This document shows, piece after piece, positions 56,711 to 64,000 of a stretch of DNA of 64,000 bases. The notes beneath the pieces are model-generated. The model saw only the letters and a program-made list of their open reading frames with translations, was not told the DNA's origin and searched no databases. The stretch is from Mycolicibacterium sp. TUM20985 (GTDB taxonomy: Bacteria > Actinomycetota > Actinomycetes > Mycobacteriales > Mycobacteriaceae). The translations under genes were made by a program, and so were the position numbers. Every line of letters starts with the position of its first letter. The first letter of the stretch is position 1. The DNA is taken from contig NZ_AP027291.1 of the NCBI RefSeq assembly GCF_030295745.1, positions 1,364,001 to 1,428,000 of the forward strand. Reading direction: 5' to 3'.

Positions 56711-58003
56711 ATGGCAGCATCGGTATTCGTGGACCTCAAGAGTGCTGCACCCAACGGCCCGGGGGTGATCGACGGCAAGGCGATGCCGAGTCAGACCCGG
56801 ATGATCGTGGTGCTGGGCCTGCTGGTCGCCCTGGGTCCTCTGACCATCGACATGTATCTGCCAGCGCTGCCGCGCATCGCCGAGGACTACGCGGTGTCGT
56901 CGTCGGTGGTTCAGCTGACGCTGACGGGCACGCTGGCCGGCCTGGCCATCGGTCAGCTGGTGATCGGCCCGCTGTCGGATTCGCTCGGCCGTCGTCGCCC
57001 GCTGATGGCGGGCATCGTGCTGCACATGCTCGCATCGCTGCTGTGCCTGTTCGCGCCGAGCATCGTCGTGCTGGGGATCGCCCGCGGACTGCAAGGCGTG
57101 GGCGCCGCGGCGGCGATGGTGGTCGCCATCGCGATCGTGGGCGATCTCTTCGCCGACTCGACCGCGGCGACGGTCATGTCGCGGCTGATGCTGGTCTTGG
57201 GCGTCGCGCCGGTGATCGCGCCGTCGTTGGGCGCGGCCGTGCTGTTGCGCTTCTCCTGGCATTGGGTGTTCGCCGTGTTGGTGGTGCTCGCAGGTCTGCT
57301 GCTGTTGCTCGCCGCGCTCGCCCTGCCCGAGACGCTGCCGGTGTCGCATCGCCGTCCGCTGCGCGTCCGCGGCATCCTGACCACCTACGGCGGGCTTCTG
57401 AGGGACCGCCGCTTCGTCACCCTCGTCCTGGTCGCCGCGCTGGGCATGTCCGGCCTCTTCGCCTACATCGCCGGCGCCTCGTTCGTGCTGCAGGGTAGGT
57501 ACGGGCTCGGCCAGCAGGCGTTCGCGTTGGTGTTCGGCGCGGGTGCCGTCGCACTGATCGGCGCCACGCAATTCAACGTGGTGCTGCTGCGACGTTTCAC
57601 GCCCCAGAAGATCACCGTCTGGGCGTTGGCGGCCTCCGCGGTGTCGGGCGTCGTCTTCGTCGCGCTCGCCGCCTCGGGGGTCGGCGGCATCTACGCCTTC
57701 GTGATCCCCATCTGGGCGATCCTCGCGGCGATGGGCTTCGTCATCCCGAACGCCCCCGCGGTCGCGTTGTCGCGGCACACGGAGGCCGCCGGCACGGCGG
57801 CCGCGTTGCTGGGCGCCGGTCAGTTCGGATTGGGTGCGGCGGTGGCTCCGCTGGTCGGCGTGCTCGGCAACGACGAACTGGCGCTCGCGGTCGTGATGAC
57901 GGCGGGTTCGGTGATCGCCTTGCTGGCGCTTCTGGCGGTGGGGACATCGGCCTCCGAGGATGACGCAGCCGCCCCCGCGGGCGCCGTGGCCGATGCCGCG
58001 TGA
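56711..58003 (+). CDS. Bcr/CflA-type MFS drug efflux transporter
   Basis: 430 residues with twelve membrane helices. DHA1/Bcr features: IDMYLPALPRIAEDYAVSSSVVQLTLT, GQLVIGPLSDSLGRRRPLM (motif A), RGLQGVGAAAAMVVAIAIVGDLF (motif C region). Probably a proton-driven drug exporter in the inner membrane. The TTG frame extends 15 nt upstream, but ATG 56711 is the better start. The poorly structured 150-nt upstream gap holds no clear -10. Confidence 0.85.
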   Translation: MAASVFVDLKSAAPNGPGVIDGKAMPSQTRMIVVLGLLVALGPLTIDMYLPALPRIAEDYAVSSSVVQLTLTGTLAGLAIGQLVIGPLSDSLGRRRPLMAGIVLHMLASLLCLFAPSIVVLGIARGLQGVGAAAAMVVAIAIVGDLFADSTAATVMSRLMLVLGVAPVIAPSLGAAVLLRFSWHWVFAVLVVLAGLLLLLAALALPETLPVSHRRPLRVRGILTTYGGLLRDRRFVTLVLVAALGMSGLFAYIAGASFVLQGRYGLGQQAFALVFGAGAVALIGATQFNVVLLRRFTPQKITVWALAASAVSGVVFVALAASGVGGIYAFVIPIWAILAAMGFVIPNAPAVALSRHTEAAGTAAALLGAGQFGLGAAVAPLVGVLGNDELALAVVMTAGSVIALLALLAVGTSASEDDAAAPAGAVADAA

Positions 58004-58065
58004 TCTGCGACCGTTTGCCAGCCGATGTGAAGGCGTGCCGACTTGTCGTGCCTCGGGCTGATCCG

Positions 58066-58071
58066 TAGCGT
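58066..58071 (+). promoter_or_regulatory. Candidate -10 upstream of leader ORF and EmrB-type gene
   Basis: TAGCGT; transcription would begin about 27 nt before the leader ORF at 58105. Confidence 0.3.
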
Positions 58072-58104
58072 CGGCTCGAAAGCTCCGCAACGCTGGTCGA
58101 ACAG

Positions 58105-58176
58105 ATGCCGAAGACACTGACACCACCACCGACGCCCGACGCCGCGCCGAGCCTGGAAGGCGAGGTGGCGCGATGA
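58105..58176 (+). CDS. Possible 23-residue leader peptide with polyproline motif
   Basis: [20 protein letters not shown] followed by VAR; its TGA overlaps the ATG of the efflux pump gene (ATGA). Three consecutive prolines slow ribosomes, so it could regulate the downstream gene by translational coupling or stalling. No clear ribosome-binding site was seen. Confidence 0.35.
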   Translation: MPKTLTPPPTPDAAPSLEGEVAR

Positions 58177-60185
58177 CGGCGGCGCGGCAACTGTTGCGGA
58201 CCAGGACCGGCAACCCCTGGTACGCGCTGTGGGCCCTGCTCGTCGGCTTCTTCATGATCCTGCTGGACGCCACGATCGTCGCGGTCGCGAACCCGTCGAT
58301 CATGGATGCCCTCGACGTCGACTACGACGCGGTCATCTGGGTCACCAGCGCCTACCTGCTGGCCTATGCCGTGCCGCTGCTGCTGGCGGGCAGGCTGGGA
58401 GACCGGTTCGGTCCGCGGAACCTGTACCTGGCCGGGCTCGCGGTCTTCACCGGCGCGTCCCTGTGGTGCGGTCTCGCCGGCAGCATCGAGACCCTCGTCG
58501 CTGCCCGCGCCGTTCAGGGGTTGGGTGCGGCGCTGCTGACACCGCAGACGCTCTCGACCATCACCAGGATCTTTCCCGCCGAGCGCCGGGGCGTGGCGCT
58601 GAGCGTGTGGGGTGCCACCGCGGGCGTCGCCACCCTGGTCGGGCCGCTGGCGGGTGGCGTCCTGGTCGACGGCCTGGGGTGGCAGTGGATCTTCATCGTC
58701 AACGTGCCGATCGGAATCGCCGGACTGGTCCTGGCGTACATCTTCGTGCCCGTCCTGCCGACCGAGAAGCACGGGTTCGACGTGCTCGGGGTGGTGCTGT
58801 CCGGCGCCGGGATGTTGATGATCGTCTTCGCCCTGCAGGAGGGTCAGTCGCATGACTGGGCGCCATGGGTCTGGGGCATGCTCGCGGCGGGGGTCGCCGC
58901 GATCGCGGGCTTCGTCTATTGGCAGGCGGTCAATCCAGCTGAGCCGCTGATCCCGCTGAAGATCTTCCGCGACAACGACTTCAGCCTGTCCAACGTCGGG
59001 ATCGCGGTCATCGGCTTCGCGGTGACCGCGATGATCGTGCCGGTCATGTTCTACGCGCAGGCCGTCTGCGGGCTGTCCCCGACCCGGGCGGCGTTGCTGA
59101 CCGCGCCGATGGCGGTCGCGACGGGGGTGTTGGCGCCCTTCGTCGGGCGGCTCGTCGATCGGTCCCATCCGCGACCGATCGTCGGGTTCGGCTTCTCCGC
59201 ACTGGCGATCGCCCTGACCTGGCTGTCGTTCGAGATGACGCCGACGACGCCGATCTGGCGGTTACTGCTGCCGTTCCTCCTGATGGGCATCGGCATGGCG
59301 TTCATCTGGTCGCCGCTGGCGGCGACGGCCACGCGCAACCTTCCACCCCAGTTGGCGGGCGCCGGGTCCGGCGTCTACAACACCACGCGGCAGGTCGGCA
59401 GCGTGCTCGGCAGCGCGGCGATGGCCGCGCTGATGACCGCGCAGATCAGCGCGGCACTTCCCCCTGAGCTGAACCCCGGCGTCGGTCAGGGCGCGGTGAC
59501 CAGGCTGCCCGGTTTCCTGCACGAGCCGTTCTCCGAGGCGCTATCGCGGTCCCTGCTGCTGCCGGCGTTCGTCGCGCTGTTCGGCGTGATCGCCGCGCTG
59601 TTCCTGCGGGGGTTCGGCGGCGGGGGTCCGGCCGGCGGATGGGATTCGGCGCCGCCCCGGAGGCACGCCGATCCAGCTGAGCCGGACTACTTCCGCGACG
59701 ACGACGAGTACGTCGAGTACGAAGTCGATTGGTCCGCCTCCGCCGACGAGGACGCCGAATGGGACCGACCCACCCCCGCGCCCGACGTGGTCACCGTCGA
59801 CGAGAGCGTCACCTCACCGTTCGCCGCCCACGTCGAACACCCGCTACCTGCGCCCGCGGACACCTGGCACGGTGGTCCCGTCGAGGAGTGGCACAGCCTG
59901 ATGGAGGACGAGGCGGACACGGTGCCCGAGCTGATCGCCATCATCGAACCGGACCGGCCCGTCGAGCCCATTCCGCCGCGCAACGGACATGCCCCGTGGC
60001 GCGGAATGCTCGAGGAGCCCCTGGATGGGACTACCCCGAATGGGTCGGTGCACAACGGTTTTCACGTCGAGTCGGAGGCGGTCCCGCAGGTGTCGGCATC
60101 GGGCGGCAGGCACTCCCGCGACGAGCGCCACGGGGACGACGACGCCGGGACGTACGGCAGGCACTCGATGCGCTTCCGCACCTGA
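58173..60185 (+). CDS. EmrB/QacA-type MFS drug transporter with long acidic tail (Rv1250-like)
   Basis: DHA2 family with fourteen membrane helices: [34 protein letters not shown] (motif A), [19 protein letters not shown] and [25 protein letters not shown] (motif C). After about residue 485 comes a cytoplasmic tail of roughly 180 residues that is acidic and low-complexity ([30 protein letters not shown]). Rv1250 is about 90 residues shorter. The tail may bind partners; this is inference. The start overlaps a 23-codon leader ORF. Confidence 0.85.
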   Translation: MTAARQLLRTRTGNPWYALWALLVGFFMILLDATIVAVANPSIMDALDVDYDAVIWVTSAYLLAYAVPLLLAGRLGDRFGPRNLYLAGLAVFTGASLWCGLAGSIETLVAARAVQGLGAALLTPQTLSTITRIFPAERRGVALSVWGATAGVATLVGPLAGGVLVDGLGWQWIFIVNVPIGIAGLVLAYIFVPVLPTEKHGFDVLGVVLSGAGMLMIVFALQEGQSHDWAPWVWGMLAAGVAAIAGFVYWQAVNPAEPLIPLKIFRDNDFSLSNVGIAVIGFAVTAMIVPVMFYAQAVCGLSPTRAALLTAPMAVATGVLAPFVGRLVDRSHPRPIVGFGFSALAIALTWLSFEMTPTTPIWRLLLPFLLMGIGMAFIWSPLAATATRNLPPQLAGAGSGVYNTTRQVGSVLGSAAMAALMTAQISAALPPELNPGVGQGAVTRLPGFLHEPFSEALSRSLLLPAFVALFGVIAALFLRGFGGGGPAGGWDSAPPRRHADPAEPDYFRDDDEYVEYEVDWSASADEDAEWDRPTPAPDVVTVDESVTSPFAAHVEHPLPAPADTWHGGPVEEWHSLMEDEADTVPELIAIIEPDRPVEPIPPRNGHAPWRGMLEEPLDGTTPNGSVHNGFHVESEAVPQVSASGGRHSRDERHGDDDAGTYGRHSMRFRT

Positions 60186-60186
60186 G

Positions 60187-61545
60187 TCAGCTGAAGAGCA
60201 CCGCGGCGTTCAGCCGACCGGCGGGATCGAACGCCGCCTTCAGAGCGCGCATTGCGGCGACGTCGGCGTCGGTGCGCGACATCGTCAGGTAGTCCCGCTT
60301 GCGGGAGCCCACCCCGTGCTCGGAACTGACGTTGCCGCGACAGCGGGCGATCAATGACATCATCGCCGAGTACAGGACCCGTTCGGCCTCCGGGTCGAGT
60401 ACGCAGCGCACCAGGTTGAGGTGCAGGTTGCCCTCACCAACGTGGCCGAACAGTACCGGGATGGCGTCTGGCGCGTGTTCGGCGACCAGCTCGGTGGCGG
60501 CGGTGGCGAACCCGGCGATCATCGAAAGTGGTAGCGAAACATCGAATTTCAGCGGTGGACCGTATACCCCCAGCACGTCGGCGACGGCCTCGCGGACCTG
60601 CCACAGGCGGTATTGGGTCGCGGTGTCGACTCCGACGGCGGGTTCGCCGGCGAGGTCCGCGCCGTCGAGGAGGTCGGCCAGTCGTTCGGTGGGGTCGACG
60701 TCACCCGCCAACTCGATGAGCAGTTGCCACGCGCCGTCGACCGCTGCACCGACACCCGCGTGTTCGGCGGTCAGCGCACTGGCACGCGCGTCGATCAGCT
60801 CCAGCGCGGCGATGCCGTCGGCGTCGCGGAACGCCCGCCCGGTCTCGAGGAGGGCGTCGAGGTCGTCGAATCCGACGATCGCAGTAACGCGATGCGCCGC
60901 AACGGGATACAGCCGCAGATCCAGGCCCGTGATCACGCCGAGGGTGCCCTCGGCGCCGACGAACAGGGACGCCAGGTCGTAACCCGTGTTGTCGCTGCGC
61001 ACTTCGCTGTGGCGGCGCACCACCGATCCGTCGGCGAGCGCCACGTCGAGGCCGAGGACCTGCTCGCCCATGTTGCCGTAGCGCACGGTGCGCAGACCGC
61101 CGGCGTTCGTCGACGCCATCCCGCCCACGGTCGCCGAGTCGCGGGCCGCGAGGTCCACGCCGAACACCAGGCCGGCGTCGGCGGCGGCACGCTGTACGGC
61201 GGCGAGTGTGGCGCCCGCACTGGCGCGGAGACGGCGTTCGACGGTGTCGACCCCGCCGATGTCGGTCAGTCGCTCAGTCGAGAGCAGGACGTCGTCGTGC
61301 TCGGGAACCGTGCCTGCGACCAGTGACGTCCGGCCGCCCTGCACGGTGACGTAGGCCCCCGCCGCGTGGCACGCCTGCAGGACGGCGGCGACCTCGTCGT
61401 CGGAGCCCGGCCGCACCAGCGCCTCTGCCCGGCCGCGGTAGCGCCCGGTGTAGTCCACACAACGGCCGGCCAGGACGTCGGCGTCGGTGCTGACGTACCT
61501 GGCGCCGACGATCGCCGCGAGCCGGTCGGTCAGTGTCGCAGTCAC
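60187..61545 (-). CDS. FAD-linked oxidase, GlcD/D-2-hydroxyacid dehydrogenase type
   Basis: 452 residues. VAO-family FAD-binding domain: ALVRPGSDDEVAAVLQACHAAG, VTVQGGRTSLVAGTVP, LAARDSATVGGMASTNAGGLRTVRYGNMGEQVLGL, then the FAD-oxidase C domain with HVGEGNLHLNLVR and NVSSEHGVGSRKRDYL. Relatives oxidise D-lactate, glycolate or D-2-hydroxyglutarate. The GTG start overlaps the stop of the helicase gene (61542-61545), so the two are coupled. Confidence 0.88.
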   Translation of the reverse strand: MTATLTDRLAAIVGARYVSTDADVLAGRCVDYTGRYRGRAEALVRPGSDDEVAAVLQACHAAGAYVTVQGGRTSLVAGTVPEHDDVLLSTERLTDIGGVDTVERRLRASAGATLAAVQRAAADAGLVFGVDLAARDSATVGGMASTNAGGLRTVRYGNMGEQVLGLDVALADGSVVRRHSEVRSDNTGYDLASLFVGAEGTLGVITGLDLRLYPVAAHRVTAIVGFDDLDALLETGRAFRDADGIAALELIDARASALTAEHAGVGAAVDGAWQLLIELAGDVDPTERLADLLDGADLAGEPAVGVDTATQYRLWQVREAVADVLGVYGPPLKFDVSLPLSMIAGFATAATELVAEHAPDAIPVLFGHVGEGNLHLNLVRCVLDPEAERVLYSAMMSLIARCRGNVSSEHGVGSRKRDYLTMSRTDADVAAMRALKAAFDPAGRLNAAVLFS

Positions 61546-64000
61546 TCCGAGGGTGTATCACACGCCGACAGCGACAGAAACGCGCCGAGATCGATCAAGC
61601 CGTCCGGGGTGGCCGGCAGGTAGTCCGTCAACAGCGTCGACCGGACGATGATTGCCGCGTACTTGGCCCGGCTCACCGCGACGTTGAGCCGATTCCGGTT
61701 GAGCAGGAACGAGATTCCGCGCGGTACGTCGTCGGCGGAGGACGCGGTCATCGACACGAACACCACCGGTGCCTGCCTGCCCTGGAACTTGTCGACGGTG
61801 CCGACCTCGACGTCGGTCAGGCTCGCGGCGTCGAGCTGCCGCCGCAAAATGACCACCTGCGCGTTGTACGGCGTGACGACCAAGACGTGCCCCTGGCCCA
61901 GCGGCGCCGTGCCCTCCTCGTCGGTCCACGGCGTGCCGAGCAGGCGTTGGATCTCGGCGACGATCGCCGCGGCTTCCTCCGGGCTGTCGGTCGAGTTGCC
62001 GTCGTGGTCGATCTCCAGCACGCGCACGCCGGGGGGCACGCCGTCCAGTCGGCGCGCACCGCTGACCTCCGTCTTGGCGTGCAGCCGGCCGTCGTAGGAC
62101 AGCCGAGACACCGGATCGCACACCGCGGGGTGCATGCGGTAGGACAGCTCGAGGAAGTAGCCGCGAGCGGGTGGCAGCGTGTGGTGGCCGTCCACCAGCC
62201 AGCCCAGCGCCGAATGGTCGACGGGCTCGGGATGGGTGCCTTGGCTGACCTGCGGGAGCTGCTGCGGGTCGCCGAGCAGCAGCAGGTTCTCGGCGGCGGT
62301 CGCTACCGCGATGGTGTTGGCGAGGCTGTACTGGCCCGCCTCCTCGACGACCAGGAGGTCGAGCGCGCCACGGGGGACGCGGCCGGCGTTGGCGAAGTCC
62401 CAGGCCGTGCCGCCGATCACGCCACCCGCGGGATCGGCGATGAAGGCGGCGTAGTCCTTCTCGGCGATGTCTCGCCATGGCGCGTTCGGGCTCTTCTTCT
62501 TGCCGACCCGGTCCGGTGCCACCCCGGCCTCGATGACGCAGCCGAGCAGGTTCTCGATGACCGCGTGCGACTGCGCGACCACGCCGATGCGCCAGTGGTG
62601 GTGGTTGACCAGCCGGCTGATCACCTGGGCGGAGGTGAAGGTCTTGCCGGTACCGGGCGGCCCGTGCACCGCGAGATACGACGAGTCGAGGTCGAGCAGG
62701 GCGGCGGCGATGTCGGCGGCGACGTCGTCGGTGCGGGGCAGTGCGGCGCCGCTGACGGTGCGTGGCGGTCGGCGCAGCAGGAGGTCGATGATCGCGTCGG
62801 CGGGCAGGTTCGGCAGCCCGGCGCCGATCAGCATCGCGGTCGCCTCGAGGGATTCCCGAAGTGGCTTGGTGCTGATCGGCGGTCCGGGGGTCAGCGCGAA
62901 CGGCATGGCGGCGAACACGTCACCGTCCTTGGGCTGCTTCTCGACGATCAGCGCCTCCGTGGGCGCCTCGGGGTTGTCGCAGTCGATCACCTCGACGCTG
63001 GCGAACCCGCGCCGGTCGGGGTCATCGGCCAAACCGGCGGGGGCCGGCGGCTCGTACAGGGCGTACATGGTCCGGCCCAGTCCACCGGTGGCGATCTCTC
63101 CGAAGAGGCGGACGTGCCGTTGCGGCTTGCGGGCCCGTGGCGGCTGGTGCCAGTCGGCGACGATCTCCTGGCGGTCTGCGATGAACACGTCGCCGTTGTC
63201 GGCCCATTCGTCGACGGGGTTGTTGACCCGGTCGAAGTGGGCCCACCAGAACGGTTTGTCCTCCCGTTTGTGATAGCCCCTTGCGGCCGCGACCATCGCG
63301 ACGGCGGTCTGCTCGGGCGTGCGCGGCTCCACGCCGTCGCCGGCGAACCTCATCAGCGTCCGCTCCAGCCCGTCGGCAGTCTCCACGGCTTCCTCCGCCG
63401 CCGCGTCGCGCACCCGTTGCGGTCCGCGCGGGGGGACCTCGGATTCGATCGCGCGCGCCACCAGCCAGTCGCGGAGCCGCCGCGTCGACCGGCAGTCGTA
63501 CCGGTTGTAATCCTCGATCTCCTTCAGCACGATCGCCGCATCGTGCTCCTTGCCCTCGTCGCGCAGCGCGCAGTAACGGGCGTATTGCGTGATGGAGTCC
63601 GTCGCGGTGGTCACCTCACCGGTGCGCAGTTCGTTGCCCATGTACAGCGGCTCGAGATACTTGATGCTATAGCTCTCCGTACCGACCCGAATGCTCTTGC
63701 GCACCAACGGATACAGATCGACCAGAACGCCGTTGCGCAGCAGTTCGTCGACGTCGTTCTCGCCGACGCCGTATCTCCCGGCCAGGCGCAGCAGCGTGCT
63801 CTTCTCGTACGCGGCGTAGTGGTACACGTGCATGCCGGGGTGCTTCTTGCGGCGCTTGCGCACCATGGCCAGGAAGTCGACGAGGGCCTGGCGCTCGCTG
63901 GCCCGGTCATGCGCCCAGAAGGGAGTGAACTCATCGGTGCTCGACAGCACGCCCCACAGGTATTCCAGACCCCACTCGCGGCCGTTGAGCGTCCACAGCG
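61542..64000 (-). CDS. RecB-like nuclease/SF1 helicase fusion (Rv1251c-like), 5' end beyond window
   Basis: About 819 residues of the C-terminal part are visible. The first visible part is a RNase H-like (YprB/TM0106-type) nuclease segment (HVYHYAAYEKSTLLRLAGRY, DLYPLVRKSI, YNRYDCRSTRRLRDW). Then comes an Upf1-type helicase: Walker A VHGPPGTGKTFTSAQVI, Walker B LLVVEEAGQYSLANTIA, GDPQQLPQVSQG, SYRMHPAVC, TVDKFQGRQAPVVFVS and VAVSRAK. Rv1251c has 1139 residues, so roughly 320 residues lie outside. Likely DNA/RNA unwinding and cleavage in repair. Confidence 0.9.
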   Translation of the reverse strand, partial: LWTLNGREWGLEYLWGVLSSTDEFTPFWAHDRASERQALVDFLAMVRKRRKKHPGMHVYHYAAYEKSTLLRLAGRYGVGENDVDELLRNGVLVDLYPLVRKSIRVGTESYSIKYLEPLYMGNELRTGEVTTATDSITQYARYCALRDEGKEHDAAIVLKEIEDYNRYDCRSTRRLRDWLVARAIESEVPPRGPQRVRDAAAEEAVETADGLERTLMRFAGDGVEPRTPEQTAVAMVAAARGYHKREDKPFWWAHFDRVNNPVDEWADNGDVFIADRQEIVADWHQPPRARKPQRHVRLFGEIATGGLGRTMYALYEPPAPAGLADDPDRRGFASVEVIDCDNPEAPTEALIVEKQPKDGDVFAAMPFALTPGPPISTKPLRESLEATAMLIGAGLPNLPADAIIDLLLRRPPRTVSGAALPRTDDVAADIAAALLDLDSSYLAVHGPPGTGKTFTSAQVISRLVNHHHWRIGVVAQSHAVIENLLGCVIEAGVAPDRVGKKKSPNAPWRDIAEKDYAAFIADPAGGVIGGTAWDFANAGRVPRGALDLLVVEEAGQYSLANTIAVATAAENLLLLGDPQQLPQVSQGTHPEPVDHSALGWLVDGHHTLPPARGYFLELSYRMHPAVCDPVSRLSYDGRLHAKTEVSGARRLDGVPPGVRVLEIDHDGNSTDSPEEAAAIVAEIQRLLGTPWTDEEGTAPLGQGHVLVVTPYNAQVVILRRQLDAASLTDVEVGTVDKFQGRQAPVVFVSMTASSADDVPRGISFLLNRNRLNVAVSRAKYAAIIVRSTLLTDYLPATPDGLIDLGAFLSLSACDTPSE

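Overview
The window is chromosomal DNA of a high-GC actinobacterium, almost certainly a Mycobacterium or Mycolicibacterium. Gene content and order closely match the M. tuberculosis stretch from about Rv1193 (fadD36) to Rv1251c: dapD/dapE, LOG protein, fadD6, folP2, gpgS, tagA, glgM/glgC, the Rv1216c-Rv1219c efflux cluster with raaS, sigE-rseA-htrA-tatB, mrp, lpqY-sugABC, corA, lpqZ, the Rv1245c-type SDR, kgd and an EmrB-type transporter. Names are given from recalled family sequences and gene order; no search was run. Many genes have a TANNNT -10 hexamer 6-8 nt before an ATG/GTG, so leaderless transcription is common, and I used this to choose several starts.

Layout. 1-5.7 kb: NUDIX hydrolase (partial), acyl-CoA synthetase, VOC protein, a GH27 alpha-galactosidase lipoprotein, and divergent dapD/dapE. 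5.7-7.4 kb: ABC-F ATPase with a possible leader peptide. 7.4-13.6 kb: an accessory island of type VII secretion (ESX) substrate-like genes. It has two EspA/EspE-like proteins with essentially identical N-termini but unrelated C-termini, encoded on a 656-bp direct repeat. Each is followed by a translationally coupled lipoprotein or membrane protein, and an EspC-like protein with a YxxxD motif ends the set. 13.5-23 kb: helical-repeat protein, LOG, fadD6, folP2, gpgS, DivIVA-like protein, tagA, DUF3117, glgM/glgC. 23-29.8 kb: DUF4126 with a small CxxC protein, HNH endonuclease, ICMT-like protein, ABC exporter, raaS, methyltransferase. 29.9-34.3 kb: envelope-stress and Tat genes, mrp. 34.3-40 kb: transglycosylase-like protein, DUF1003, MgtE-N/CBS protein, CitE-like lyase and small membrane proteins. 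40-45.1 kb: trehalose importer plus a SUFU-domain gene. 45.1-47.5 kb: two manganese (yybP-ykoY) riboswitches, one before a TerC exporter gene and one inside its 3' end, before a bacterial eRF1-like (baeRF) gene. 47.5-64 kb: corA, malic enzyme (at the locus that holds mdh in M. tuberculosis), lpqZ, SDR, kgd, two MFS pumps, FAD oxidase, and a RecB-like nuclease/helicase (partial).

Functionally, the conserved backbone links glucan and trehalose metabolism (glgM, glgC, gpgS, lpqY-sugABC), lysine/peptidoglycan precursor synthesis (dapD, dapE), envelope stress (sigE, rseA, htrA), central carbon flow (kgd, malic enzyme) and metal homeostasis (corA, terC, MgtE-N protein). The most unusual parts are the duplicated ESX-substrate cassette and the tandem manganese riboswitches, the second of which appears to control a putative ribosome-associated factor. 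No tRNA, rRNA, CRISPR array or insertion sequence was seen, and no gap without a gene exceeds about 300 bp.
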